Below, one piece after another: positions 9,326-21,411 of a stretch of DNA of 64,000 bases. The translations under genes and the position numbers were made by a program. The stretch spans positions 1,426,001-1,490,000 of the forward strand of contig NZ_JAKGCT010000004.1 in the NCBI RefSeq assembly GCF_022230885.1, in the 5' to 3' direction. Source of the DNA: Paenalcaligenes niemegkensis. GTDB lineage: Bacteria > Pseudomonadota > Gammaproteobacteria > Burkholderiales > Burkholderiaceae_B. Below the pieces are notes generated by a model. The model made no database searches, had not been told where the DNA came from, and saw only the letters and a program-made list of their open reading frames with translations. Position 1 is the first letter of the stretch, and each line of letters starts with the position of its first letter.

Positions 9326-10769
9326 CTAGCGGGTAGCCAGCCACTTAACAACAGCGTCGTCAAAAGGGCGCACCGCCGCTGAACGGCTGTCGTTGACCAT
9401 GCTAACCAATATGTAACGCTTGCCAGATGCCCCCAATACATAGCCTGACAATGCCCGTGCGTCTCGGAGGGTTCCTGTTTTCAGATGTGCCCTGCCCTGA
9501 ACTTCGTCGTCACGCAAGCGACGGCGGACCGTACCATCAACACCGGAAATAGCTAAAGACGAAATAAACTCAGGCATATAATTCGACCGCCAGATCACCT
9601 GCAGCATCGACGCCAGCCCCTCTGCCGTTACGCGGGCATCTCTGGATAGCCCAGAGCCGTTATCGATACGCCAGCCTTGGGTATTGACCCCTTGGCGAAT
9701 CAATATTTGAGTGGCGGCACTTTCAGCCGTAGCCACCGTCGCTCCTTTTCCATTGGTTTCTGCGCCAACAGCAAGCAGTACCAAGGTTGCCATCAAGTTA
9801 TTGCTTTGCTTGTTAATGGTGCGAATCTGCTCGGCCAGAGGACGGGAATCGTGCCAAACGATGGCAGATGCATTAGGAGCTACCGTACCTGACGCTACAT
9901 CGCGAGCCAAGGTACCGCCCAGTTCTTTCCATAGCGATTTAAAAACCGCTCTAAAGAACTCGGGCTGACTCTGTGTAAGCCTATACACACTAAACTCGCC
10001 ACAGGAGCCCGCCGCCTTTCCGCTTAGCTGGACTATCGCCCCCTGCCTTCAGTACGCACCCTCGTGCTGATATTGGGCGAACCCGGGCACCTGTTATTGG
10101 TCCATTCTATTTCACCTTCGAGCCTGATCCCAGGAACGGGAGGATCGATAAATGCGACCCATTTCCGATTTCTCGCATCGGGCTGAAGCACGATACGCGA
10201 GGCTCCCAATCCGACGACCGCCGCATCCGGACTGGCGTTATACGGTCTGTCGCCAGCCCCATCAAATGAATCTGGATTAATGCCTACATTGCCAAATACC
10301 GAGCGATCAATCACCACATCGCCCAGATTCTTTACGCCTCGCATACGTAATTCACGCAAGAGTGCCCAAAGGTCGGGTACGGTCAGGAAGGGATCTCCGC
10401 TGGCCTTGATGTACAAAGGCCCCTGCAACGATCCCTGTCCATCTACAACTCCCCCTGCGCCATCAGGCTTGTGCGCCAGGTATATTCAGGCCCCAGGGTG
10501 GAAAGTCCGACCCAGGTGCTGACCAGCTTCATTACCGAAGCCGGGTTGCGGGGCACCGAGGCATTATGATTAACAAGGGTAGTACCATCGACCTCCTGCA
10601 CAATCATTGATAATGCTGAATCGGGTAATCCGGTTGCTTTCCAGGCAGGCTGCAGTTCGGCCGGCAAGCCCGAAATCTGCGCCACACCTACACTGCTCCA
10701 GGCGACAAAGCCGGACGTAACCAGGCGCGCTGCATGACGGGCCCAGCGATTTCGAATCACGCCAAACAT
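9326..10769 (-). CDS. dacB: Penicillin-binding protein 4, D-Ala-D-Ala carboxypeptidase/endopeptidase (two frame breaks)
   Basis: A PBP4-type protein in three frame pieces (10443-10769, 10033-10428, 9326-9988). The N-terminal piece has a signal-like start and the active-site SxxK motif SVMK at residues 78-81. The last piece has the SxN motif (SNN) and the KTG motif (HLKTGTLRDA). The pieces are joined by restoring one base at 10446 (a lost G in the gene sense, giving QGELVDGQGSL) and one in the G run at 10039-10043 (giving TEGRGAIVQLSGK). The restored length is 481 residues, as for E. coli DacB. It acts in the periplasm on peptidoglycan peptides. Both breaks fit homopolymer or short-run base loss, so the gene is probably intact. 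Confidence 0.9.
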
Positions 10770-10913
10770 AATTTACCTTTAGGCGAAATAAAAGTTGTAA
10801 TGCCATGAGCATACCGAAATTTACGGTCTATCACGGCAAATTTAGGCCTAAATTGTACAAGCGCGTAAAATGATCGCTTATCATGGGGCAGCCCCTTACT
10901 TGTTTTTATATTT

Positions 10914-13113
<2,200 letters not shown>

Positions 13114-13209
13114 GCTATGCATCGCTCATGGCTTTTTATATGCCGCTACAATAGCACGTTGAGTTTTTTCAAATCTTAAAAATTACCCTACACCAAACAG
13201 GAGCACCTC

Positions 13210-13551
13210 ATGTCCGTTGCTGACATCTTGACATTAATACCGGCCCAAGCGGCAGGCGGCGATAACGCCTTAATAGGCATGCTGCCTATTATCCTGATGT
13301 TCGTTATTTTGTACTTTTTGATGATTCGTCCCCAGATGAAACGTCAAAAAGCACACCGTAACCTCGTTGCCGGTCTAAGCAAAGGCGATGAAGTCATCAC
13401 TACTGGTGGCTTGCTAGGAAAAATTACTAAAGTTAACGACAACTACGTTACCGTTGAAGTTGCCAACCTTGGTGAGAAGCCCGTAGAGATTCTTCTACAA
13501 CGCCAGGCAGTAGGCTCTGTTCTACCTAAAGGTACGATCAAAACCCTGTAA
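13210..13551 (+). CDS. yajC: Preprotein translocase subunit YajC
   Basis: 113 residues with one N-terminal membrane segment (LPIILMFVILYFLMIRPQMKRQK, here quoted in part) followed by the typical cytosolic KGDEVITTGGLLGKI motif. YajC associates with SecDF at the SecYEG translocon. Start ATG at 13210 has a CAGGAG site upstream. The downstream gene is secD, but a hairpin with a short T-rich tail lies between them at 13562, so secD may have reduced or separate transcription. Confidence 0.96.
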   Translation: MSVADILTLIPAQAAGGDNALIGMLPIILMFVILYFLMIRPQMKRQKAHRNLVAGLSKGDEVITTGGLLGKITKVNDNYVTVEVANLGEKPVEILLQRQAVGSVLPKGTIKTL

Positions 13552-13561
13552 GCCAATTCTC

Positions 13562-13588
13562 AACCCGGACACCCGTCCGGGTTTATTT
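13562..13588 (+). terminator. Terminator-like hairpin between yajC and secD
   Basis: A 9-bp stem AACCCGGAC / GTCCGGGTT with a four-base loop, followed by TTTATTTAT. It looks like an intrinsic terminator or attenuator inside an operon that is otherwise conserved, and ends only about 25 bases before the secD start. Confidence 0.65.
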
Positions 13589-13613
13589 ATACCGCTCTTG
13601 CCGTAAAGCGCCC

Positions 13614-15485
13614 ATGAACCGTTATCCCATTTGGAAATACCTCACCGTCTTAGCAGCATTAGTTATAGGCATTGTGTATACCCTGCCTAACTTTTTTGGT
13701 GAGTCGCCTGCGGTACAAGTCGCAGGTGCTAAGTCTACGGTCAAGGTGGATGTCGACATGATATCGCGCGTTGAAGATATTCTTCAGCGTAACAACCTTG
13801 AGTCCACAGGCTCCTTCTTCGAACAGAACGGACCCGCCGGCACCGTCAGAGTCCGCTTCGGCTCTACAGATGAACAGCTACGAGCTAAAGACATCATTGA
13901 GCATGAGCTCGTCACAGATGCCGACGATCCCGATTACACCATTGCCTTGAATCTGATGCCTGCTTCACCAGCATGGCTGACAGCTATCAGTGCCAGGCCT
14001 ATGCACCTGGGCTTAGACCTGCGTGGTGGCGTGCATTTCCTGCTCCAAGTCGATATGCAAGGCGCGCTTAGCAGCCGCTATGAATCCTTGGCATCGGAAG
14101 TTCGCACCGTGCTGCGTGAGGAGCGCATCAACAACGCCGGTATCGAGCGCCAGAGCCTCACGGTAGTGGCCCGCTTTGATTCCGCAGCAGAACGCGACAG
14201 CGCGATAACCGCTTTACGCCGGCAAATTCCCGATCTGACCTTCACCCCTTCAAATACTGAAGGCTTTGAGCTTCATGGCACGCTGGCAGAAGCTGCCATC
14301 ATTCAGACGCAAAGCAATGCCCTGCGCCAGAATATCACTACCTTGTATAACCGTATCAACGAGCTGGGCGTGGCGCAGCCTATCATCCAGCAACAAGGTG
14401 CCGACCGAATCGTAGTACAGCTACCCGGAGTTCAGGACGTCGCCAAGGCTAAGGAAATCCTGGGCCGCACTGCCACCCTGGAAATCCGCCTGGTTGATGA
14501 CTCTCCCACCGCTATTGCCGCACTGAACGCAGGCACAGTCCCATTTGGCTTAGAGCGCTACACAGACCGTGATGGCCGCGACCTGCTGCTTAGACGCCAG
14601 GTCGTCCTGACTGGTGAGAACCTGCAAGATGCACAGCCTGGGCGCGATTCGCAAACCCAACAGGCATCAGTGAACCTCACTCTTGATAACAAGGGCTCAC
14701 GAATCTTCCGCGATGTAACACGCAACAACATCAATAAGCGGATGGCTATTGTGTTGTTCGAGAAAGGTAAAGGCGAGGTGGTCACTGCCCCTGTCATTCG
14801 CAGCGAGATACCGAATGGTCAGGTTCAGATCACCGGCAGCATGGGTCCTCAGGAAGCAGCCGATATTTCTTTATTATTGCGCGCTGGCTCCCTGGCTGCA
14901 CCCATGAGCATTATCGAAGAACGCACCATCGGACCAAGTCTTGGGGCAGACAACATCAAGCAGGGCTTTGACTCTACGCTATATGGCTTTATTGCTATTG
15001 CCATTTTCATCGTTCTTTACTACCGGCTGTTCGGTCTGTTCTCAACGCTGGGCCTTAGCTTTAACGTGCTGCTTTTGCTTGCCATCCTGTCGATGCTGCA
15101 AGCCACTCTGACACTGCCTGGTATTGCTGCTATCGCCCTCACCCTGGGGATGGCCATTGATGCCAACGTGCTCATCAATGAACGAATACGCGAAGAGCTA
15201 CGGGGCGGCGCATCACCTCAGCAAGCCATTCAATTAGGTTTCGACAGGGCATGGGCCACCATCTTTGACTCGAACCTGACCAGCCTGATTGTAGGGATAG
15301 CACTGTTAGCATTTGGCACAGGCCCAATACGTGGCTTCGCCGTAGTGCATTGCATCGGTATCCTTACTTCGATGTTCTCTTCGGTTGTGGGCGTGCGCGC
15401 GTTAGTAAACCTTTGGTATGGCGGAAAACGACGTTTGCAAAGCATCTCCATTGGGCAGGTTTGGAAACCTCAAGATAAGAAGTAA
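13614..15485 (+). CDS. secD: Protein translocase subunit SecD
   Basis: 623 residues, full length. SecD with SecF uses the proton gradient to help pull exported proteins into the periplasm. One N-terminal membrane segment (about 7-25) is followed by the large periplasmic part with the GLDLRGGVHFLLQVDM motif near residue 140, and then five C-terminal membrane helices (from about 455). The RND-type helix motif GMAIDANVLINERIREEL near 513 carries the conserved Asp and Arg residues. Start ATG at 13614. The next gene is secF, 53 bases away, with a perfect hairpin between. Confidence 0.97.
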   Translation: MNRYPIWKYLTVLAALVIGIVYTLPNFFGESPAVQVAGAKSTVKVDVDMISRVEDILQRNNLESTGSFFEQNGPAGTVRVRFGSTDEQLRAKDIIEHELVTDADDPDYTIALNLMPASPAWLTAISARPMHLGLDLRGGVHFLLQVDMQGALSSRYESLASEVRTVLREERINNAGIERQSLTVVARFDSAAERDSAITALRRQIPDLTFTPSNTEGFELHGTLAEAAIIQTQSNALRQNITTLYNRINELGVAQPIIQQQGADRIVVQLPGVQDVAKAKEILGRTATLEIRLVDDSPTAIAALNAGTVPFGLERYTDRDGRDLLLRRQVVLTGENLQDAQPGRDSQTQQASVNLTLDNKGSRIFRDVTRNNINKRMAIVLFEKGKGEVVTAPVIRSEIPNGQVQITGSMGPQEAADISLLLRAGSLAAPMSIIEERTIGPSLGADNIKQGFDSTLYGFIAIAIFIVLYYRLFGLFSTLGLSFNVLLLLAILSMLQATLTLPGIAAIALTLGMAIDANVLINERIREELRGGASPQQAIQLGFDRAWATIFDSNLTSLIVGIALLAFGTGPIRGFAVVHCIGILTSMFSSVVGVRALVNLWYGGKRRLQSISIGQVWKPQDKK

Positions 15486-15493
15486 GCCTTTGC

Positions 15494-15514
15494 AGAGGCG
15501 CCTTGGGCGCCTCT
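15494..15514 (+). other. Perfect hairpin between secD and secF
   Basis: AGAGGCGCC, loop TTG, GGCGCCTCT: a 9-bp GC-rich perfect stem with a 3-base loop, followed by CTTATCC, with only two consecutive T. It ends about 24 bases before the secF ATG. This could terminate weakly, protect secD mRNA, or tune secF translation; sequence alone does not decide. Confidence 0.6.
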
Positions 15515-15538
15515 CTTATCCATTACAGGCGTAGCAAC

Positions 15539-16486
15539 ATGGAATTTTTTAGAATTACACGCACCATCCCTTTTATGCGCCATGCATTGGTGCTGAATTT
15601 GATCAGTGCGCTTTTCTTTTTGGCAGCGATATTTTTTATCGGTACCAAAGGCTTTAACCTGTCGATCGAGTTCACCGGTGGCACGGTTATTGAAGTCAAT
15701 TATGACGAGCCGGCCCCCTTAGATACAGTACGTGAGGCGATTGGCGGTTTAGGTTACTCCGATTTCCAGGTACAGAACTTCGGCACCTCCCGTGATGTCA
15801 TGATCCGTCTGCCTTCCCACGAAGGCTCGGAAACTGCAACACAAAGCCAGGCCGTACTTAGCGCCTTGCAAGAAACCCATGCCGGCAGCAACGTAGAGCT
15901 TCGTCGTGTCGAGTTCGTAGGACCTCAGGTAGGGCAGGAACTAGTACAAAACGGCCTGATGGCACTGTTGTTCGTAGTCGTCGGTATCATGGTGTACTTG
16001 GCCTTCCGCTTCGAGTGGAAACTAGCCGTATCCTGCGCCCTGGCAAACTTGCATGACGTAGTTATTATTTTGGGCTTTTTCGCCTTTTTTCAGTGGGAAT
16101 TCTCGCTTGCAGTGTTGGCAGGGGTTCTAGCTGTACTGGGCTATTCGGTAAACGAGTCGGTGGTGGTCATGGATCGTATCCGTGAAAACTTCCGCAAACA
16201 GCGCCGTATGCCTACCGACCAGATTATTGATCTCTCGATCACACAAATTATTTCCCGTACTGTGATTACTCACGGTTCTACGCAGATGATGGTGCTGTCG
16301 ATGTTTTTCTTTGGCGGACCGACACTACATTACTTTTCGCTGGCACTTACCATCGGTATCTGGTTTGGTATTTATTCTTCAGTATTCGTAGCAGCCGCCA
16401 TATCCATGTGGCTGGGCGTTCAACGCGAAGACCTTATCAAACCCATCAAGAAAGATGAAGAGGAAAGTGGCGAGCTAGTCGAATAG
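15539..16486 (+). CDS. secF: Protein translocase subunit SecF
   Basis: 315 residues from the ATG at 15539 (MEFFRITRTIPFMRHALVLN), the usual SecF N-terminus; a longer reading from 15503 would run through the hairpin and is unlikely. Six membrane helices are expected; visible marks are the N-terminal segment, GFNLSIEFTGGTVIEV, VGPQVGQELVQNG, and GYSVNESVVVMDRIRENFR in the fourth region. SecF is the partner of SecD in the translocon. A strong terminator follows at 16513. Confidence 0.96.
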   Translation: MEFFRITRTIPFMRHALVLNLISALFFLAAIFFIGTKGFNLSIEFTGGTVIEVNYDEPAPLDTVREAIGGLGYSDFQVQNFGTSRDVMIRLPSHEGSETATQSQAVLSALQETHAGSNVELRRVEFVGPQVGQELVQNGLMALLFVVVGIMVYLAFRFEWKLAVSCALANLHDVVIILGFFAFFQWEFSLAVLAGVLAVLGYSVNESVVVMDRIRENFRKQRRMPTDQIIDLSITQIISRTVITHGSTQMMVLSMFFFGGPTLHYFSLALTIGIWFGIYSSVFVAAAISMWLGVQREDLIKPIKKDEEESGELVE

Positions 16487-16512
16487 CACAGTCCTGAAAT
16501 CACGATGCAAAG

Positions 16513-16544
16513 CAAAGGCCAGCAAATGCTGGCCTTTGTTTTAT
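16513..16544. terminator. Terminator after secF
   Basis: Stem CAAAGGCCAGCA / TGCTGGCCTTTG, 11-12 bp with a minimal loop, followed by TTTTA. Marks the end of the yajC-secD-secF unit. Confidence 0.85.
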
Positions 16545-16624
16545 CGGCAAATACGGCTAATATTCAGACCGCGCAGGGCTGGCAGCCCATCAATACACAG
16601 TCCAAAGACTTTCCACCGTAAAGC

Positions 16625-16957
16625 TTAATTCACCGCGCTAACCACATAATCAGCAATGGCATTGCGAGCATCTTCATCCAAAGTGGCTGCAAACGACGGC
16701 ATTGCACCCATACCCTCAATCATTACTTTCTGCACCTGCTCCCGAGTTGGCTTGAGCTCGTCCAGATCGGGACCAATACCGCCCGTTGCCCCCGCATCCT
16801 GCAAAGTGTGGCAAAGCGCACAGGCCATAGGCTTGGCATCCGTATTAAATAAGGTTTTACCTTCGTCTAACACTGCCTGATCTGCAGCATGGACGGAGCC
16901 GGCAGCAGCGACTACAAACGCAGCTGAAAGCAGCCGCAGGGTATTTTTTACAAACAT
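16625..16957 (-). CDS. Class I cytochrome c, likely electron-accepting subunit of sulfite dehydrogenase
   Basis: 110 residues starting at the second of two adjacent ATG codons (AGGAG five bases upstream). The signal peptide (FVKNTLRLLSAAFVVAAAGS, ending VHA) is cleaved to give a periplasmic monohaem cytochrome: CALCH is the haem-binding motif near residue 45 and the axial Met is in GMGAMPSF. It follows the molybdoenzyme gene at 17026-18242 by about 70 bases in the same direction. That pairing is the arrangement of sorA-sorB, so this is probably the SorB-like acceptor of electrons from sulfite. The assignment to sulfite rests on the neighbour. Confidence 0.85.
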   Translation of the reverse strand: MFVKNTLRLLSAAFVVAAAGSVHAADQAVLDEGKTLFNTDAKPMACALCHTLQDAGATGGIGPDLDELKPTREQVQKVMIEGMGAMPSFAATLDEDARNAIADYVVSAVN

Positions 16958-17025
16958 CATGACTCCTGAACACAAAAACAGGCAAGGCAAATGCCCGCCT
17001 GCTTTAACTACTAAAATTTGTATCG

Positions 17026-18242
17026 TTAAACGACGGTAACTTTCAACATATGGTCACGCCAGCTATTGTTTAAATAACCACGGTTATTTGTATCGCGCTC
17101 TTCGGGTTGAACATCGCCCTTGTGGTTCGTCGCTCGACTGGCGACTTCGTAATCACCCGACTTTAACTCAGTTGACAACGCAAACTGGCGCCAAGCATAT
17201 GGACCTAAATCGGGACCTATAAAGCGAGCCTGCTCCCAGTTCTTACCGCCGTCAACCGAAACTTCTACTTCGGTTGCCGCAGACATTCCTCCAAAGGCTA
17301 AACCCGTGACCTGAATACGGCCCGCTTTTACCTGATTGTTTTCATCACCCGGATAGGTAATCCATGACTTAACAGGCATTTCCCAAACCGAAGGCTGATT
17401 AGGCCCCCCTGTTCGCCCACGGGAGACAAGCGATAGCTATTTTGCTGAATATTCGCCGGTGACTGATCTTTGGTGAATGCCAATTGCTTAATGTATTTGA
17501 CATTGTTCACGCCGGTATAGCCTGGAATGATCAACCGCAAAGGCCCACCGTGAGCTAAAGGCAAGGGTTCGCCGTTGATTTCCCATGCCAATATGGCATC
17601 TTCGATTGCCGCTATGGGTACAGAGCGTTCGAGCATAATAGTGTTGGGATCAATGCCTTCGGGGATTTCTTCTCCGCCAGTACCCGTCATATAGTCGACA
17701 TTCTCGGCTAGGCCTCCCGATGCTTCGATAAGGTCTTTAACCGGGACGCCGGTAAACACAATGCAACCGGCAGCCCCTACTGTCCATTGTGTGCCACTTG
17801 GCTTCTCGGGGAAATAGGCCCGGCCATTACCTGAGCACTGCAGCACCATAGGCAGTGCCTGTACACCCATGGTTTTGAGTTCCGCTACCGTATAGCTGCG
17901 AGGATTTTTCACGCCCTCTACTGCCAACTCCCAAGCGTCAGGCTCTTCAGTAATCGAAAGGGCAGGCGGACTGATGTTATTACGTACAAACAAACGGTCC
18001 AAGGGGGTAATGAGCCCGTTTCCAAAAGCAGACCGCTTGGTCTCAATCGTATTGGCACTATGTACAATCAAGCTGTCAGCATTTTTCCAGCTTGCATAAT
18101 CAGGAAGAGACTTCGCAGCAGCTGGCTTGTCTGTCGCAGCCAGCGCCGCACTCAACGGAGTCAGTGTGCCAATACTGGCCATCCCGACTATACCTCCGGT
18201 GCTTTGCAACCAAGTTCTTCGGGATAGATTAACGTGCTCCAT
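17026..18242 (-). CDS. Sulfite oxidase/dehydrogenase family molybdoenzyme, SorA-like (frame broken near 17406)
   Basis: A periplasmic molybdopterin enzyme with a twin-arginine signal (SRRTWLQS, residues 7-14). The Mo-ligand cysteine is Cys136 in VLQCSGNGR. The N-terminal oxidoreductase molybdopterin domain (about 80-270) is followed by the Mo-co dimerisation domain in the second piece (SWITYPGDENNQVKAG onward). The C run at 17404-17409 is one base short; adding one base gives GEQGGPNQPSVWEMPVKSW and a 405-residue protein. With the adjacent cytochrome c it most likely oxidises sulfite to sulfate and passes electrons to the respiratory chain. A related YedY/MsrP or SoxC role is less likely given the partner. 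Divergent from miaB. Confidence 0.85.
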
Positions 18243-18446
18243 AGGATCTCCTTATCTCTTAACACTTAAAATATATAGACATTAAATGATACTGAGGAGA
18301 ACCCTATATAACCAGAAGCTATAACCCTAGTATATAACGCCTGCGACGTTGTTTTGTACGCTAAAACCAGTCAAGCCCGATAGAAACGTTATAATCAATC
18401 CTTTCAATTTTTAGCCCGCGGGGTCTACACCCGTAACGGCGGTCCT

Positions 18447-19844
18447 ATGCAAGAAACTTCAATCTCCCGTACTCCCAGCGACGAACGCCCGGTTCGCAAA
18501 TTATTTATTCGTACTTTTGGCTGCCAAATGAACGAATATGATTCGGACAAAATGGCCGATGTGCTCAACGAAGGCGGCCCTATCGAATTGACGGCTACAC
18601 CGGACGACGCCGATATCATTCTGTTCAATACCTGTTCAGTGCGCGAAAAAGCACAGGAAAAAGTATTTTCCGATCTGGGACGAGTCCGGCATTTAAAACA
18701 GTTAAATCCCAATCTGGTCATCGGGGTAGGTGGCTGCGTGGCTAGCCAGGAAGGTAAAGCCATTGTTGAGCGTGCACCTTTTGTGGACATAGTGTTTGGC
18801 CCGCAAACGCTGCATCGCCTGCCCGACTTGATATCCAAACGTCGCGATAGCGGAAAAGCCCAGGTTGACATCAGCTTTCCAGAGATCGAAAAATTCGACA
18901 ACCTCCCTCCCGCCCGTGTCGATGGGCCCACCGCCTATGTATCAATCATGGAAGGCTGCAGCAAATACTGCAGTTTCTGTGTGGTGCCCTACACCCGCGG
19001 CATAGAGATCTCCCGTCCTTTCGACGATGTACTGATTGAAGTTGCCGACCTCGCGGATCAGGGCGTCAAAGAAATCACGCTTCTGGGCCAAAATGTAAAC
19101 GCCTACCGGGGCCCCATGAGCGATAGCAGCGAAATTGCCGATTTTGCCATGTTGCTCGAATATGTACATGAAATACCAGGCATAGAGCGAATTCGTTATA
19201 CCACCTCGCATCCCAAAGAGATGACCACTCGTCTCATTGAAGCGCACGGCAAGCTGCCAAAGCTGGTTCCTTTCCTGCACTTGCCTGTACAAGCGGGCAG
19301 CGACAACGTTCTGAATGCCATGAAACGGGGCTACACGTCGCTAGAGTTCAAATCAATTGTCAGACGTCTGCGGGCAGCTCGCCCCGGCATGACACTCTCT
19401 TCAGACTTTATTGTGGGCTTTCCGGGCGAAACTGAAGCTGAATTCGAAAAAACCATGCAACTCATCCGTGATGTGGGTTTCGATACCTCATTCTCCTTTG
19501 TGTACTCGCGTCGCCCTGGCACGCCTGCAGCAGACTTGCACGATGACACCAGCAAAGAAACCAAGTTCGAGCGCCTGCACCGTTTACAGGCGCTGATAAA
19601 CGAACAGGCCAATGCCATCAGCGAGTCAATGGTTGGAACTGAACAACAGGTACTTATTGAACGTCTGTCCCGACGCGATGACAGCGAGCTAATGGGCCGT
19701 ACCGAGAACAATCGGATCGTGAACTTCCCGGCCAACTCCAGGCTAATCGGGCAAATGGTCACTGTGCGCATTACCCAGGCTCTCACCAACACCTTGCGCG
19801 GCGAAATAGTTACCGCTGAAAGTACGACTGCACCTTCCCTATGA
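18447..19844 (+). CDS. miaB: tRNA-2-methylthio-N6-dimethylallyladenosine synthase
   Basis: 465 residues, radical SAM methylthiotransferase that adds a methylthio group to i6A37 in tRNA. Domains in order: UPF0004 N-terminal domain with [13 protein letters not shown] and the two further cluster cysteines ([18 protein letters not shown]); radical SAM domain with [15 protein letters not shown] near residue 173; C-terminal TRAM domain (LIGRMVTVRI-like region). A -10-like TATAAT lies about 50 bases upstream at 18390. It overlaps phoH by 4 bases and heads the miaB-phoH-ybeY-corC-lnt run. Confidence 0.97.
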   Translation: MQETSISRTPSDERPVRKLFIRTFGCQMNEYDSDKMADVLNEGGPIELTATPDDADIILFNTCSVREKAQEKVFSDLGRVRHLKQLNPNLVIGVGGCVASQEGKAIVERAPFVDIVFGPQTLHRLPDLISKRRDSGKAQVDISFPEIEKFDNLPPARVDGPTAYVSIMEGCSKYCSFCVVPYTRGIEISRPFDDVLIEVADLADQGVKEITLLGQNVNAYRGPMSDSSEIADFAMLLEYVHEIPGIERIRYTTSHPKEMTTRLIEAHGKLPKLVPFLHLPVQAGSDNVLNAMKRGYTSLEFKSIVRRLRAARPGMTLSSDFIVGFPGETEAEFEKTMQLIRDVGFDTSFSFVYSRRPGTPAADLHDDTSKETKFERLHRLQALINEQANAISESMVGTEQQVLIERLSRRDDSELMGRTENNRIVNFPANSRLIGQMVTVRITQALTNTLRGEIVTAESTTAPSL

Positions 19845-20871
19845 CCAGTGCCGAGTCTACCCAAATTCGAACCGTTCACCTTGAGGGCGACAATACCAAC
19901 CTTGCCAACCTCTGCGGCCCCCTTGATGAAAACTTGCGCCAGATTGAGAACGCCTTTGAGGTAGAGCTAAAAAGGCGAGGCAATCATGTCACTCTTGAGG
20001 GCCCCGAAGCCGACCTCGCCGCTACCGCTGTGCAGTGGTTTCACGACCGCGCTGTACATATAGCCTTGAGCATCGACGATGTGCAGCTTGGACTGGTTGA
20101 ACTCAAGGCCAGAAGCGAAGCTCACACCCATAGACAGAGGCAATCTGCTAAACCTTCTAAGCCATCAAAGCAGGCTGTTGTCCCGGTGGCGCCAGTGCTT
20201 AACGAGGGCGAGCTTACGCTGCGTACAGGCCGGCGTGACTTACGTCCGCGCACACCGCATCAGCGCGACTATATGAGCCAAATATTAAGCCACGACATCA
20301 GCTTCGGAGTGGGCCCGGCGGGCACCGGAAAAACCTTTCTGGCAGTGGCGTGTGCAATTGATGCTCTTGAGCGCGAAGCAGTACAACGCATCGTGCTGAC
20401 ACGGCCTGCTGTGGAGGCAGGCGAACGGCTGGGCTTCCTGCCTGGCGACCTGGCCCAAAAATCGATCCATATCTTCGTCCTCTATATGATGCTCTTTACG
20501 ATTTAATGGGTTACGAGAAGGTTCAGCGACTGTTCGAAAAGCAGACCATCGAAATAGCTCCTCTTGCCTACATGCGGGGACGCACATTAAATCATAGCTT
20601 TGTTATTCTGGACGAAGCCCAGAACACTACGGTCGAGCAAATGAAAATGCTGCTCACGCGCATTGGTTTCGGCAGCAAGGCAGTTATTACAGGCGACCCG
20701 ACCCAAGTCGACCTGCCAAAGGGGCAACGCAGCGGTCTTGAACATTCCCTGTCGGTACTCGATAACATTCCAGGCATCGGCATTAGCCGTCTGACCAGCA
20801 AGGATGTGGTACGCCACCCCTTGGTGGGGCGTATTATCGACGCGTACGAGAAACACCAAAATGAATCCTGA
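19841..20871 (+). CDS. phoH: PhoH family ATPase (frame broken near 20459)
   Basis: A PhoH-like (YbeZ) cytosolic ATPase thought to work with YbeY in ribosome/RNA maturation. The first piece holds the N-terminal domain and the Walker A motif GPAGTGKT near residue 160. The second piece continues [20 protein letters not shown] with Walker [10 protein letters not shown] and the [10 protein letters not shown] segment. The A run at 20457-20461 lacks one base; restored, it reads [20 protein letters not shown] and the protein is 343 residues. Overlaps miaB (4 bases) and ybeY (11 bases). Probably a sequencing error in an intact gene. Confidence 0.95.
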
Positions 20872-21352
20872 ACTGCATTTAACCATTCAGTATGCCGCTG
20901 ACTGCGAAGCACAGCTACCTCGGGGAAAAGTACAGTCGTGGGTGCAGCACGCCATAGATGGTGTTGCCAAGGTTTATTCGGAAGCAGATCAAGACCTGCC
21001 TTATCAGCAGCTCGAACTCACCGTGCGCTTTGCAGATACCGATGAAGTTCAGGCGCTCAATAAGCAATATCGCCATAAAGATGCACCAACCAACGTACTG
21101 ACCTTCGAGTATGGCATCGACGAGAACAGTGTCATTAGTGCAGATATCATCGTGTGCTGCGCCGTACTTGAGCATGAAGCGCTGGAACAGGAAAAACCAT
21201 TTCTGCACCATGCTGCGCACCTCACCATCCATGGCGTGCTGCATGCCTTAGGCTATGACCACATCGATCCTGATGATGCTGAAGACATGGAAGAACTTGA
21301 AACAGAAATTCTTCAGTTAATGAATATCCCTAACCCTTACCTCACGAAATAG
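20861..21352 (+). CDS. ybeY: Endoribonuclease YbeY
   Basis: 163 residues from the ATG at 20861, which overlaps the end of phoH; the frame is open further upstream but that part runs inside phoH and is not family-like. The metal-binding signature [11 protein letters not shown] is near residue 125, preceded by the conserved NVLTFEYG (family NVLSFP) segment. YbeY is a single-strand ribonuclease used in 16S rRNA 3'-end maturation and rRNA quality control. It lies between phoH and corC as in many proteobacteria. Confidence 0.95.
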   Translation: MNPELHLTIQYAADCEAQLPRGKVQSWVQHAIDGVAKVYSEADQDLPYQQLELTVRFADTDEVQALNKQYRHKDAPTNVLTFEYGIDENSVISADIIVCCAVLEHEALEQEKPFLHHAAHLTIHGVLHALGYDHIDPDDAEDMEELETEILQLMNIPNPYLTK

Positions 21353-21411
21353 AGCATTAAGCATCCGTGTTTTCGGTTATGCTAAATGTTTCTACTCTTC
21401 GTCCACTGGAC

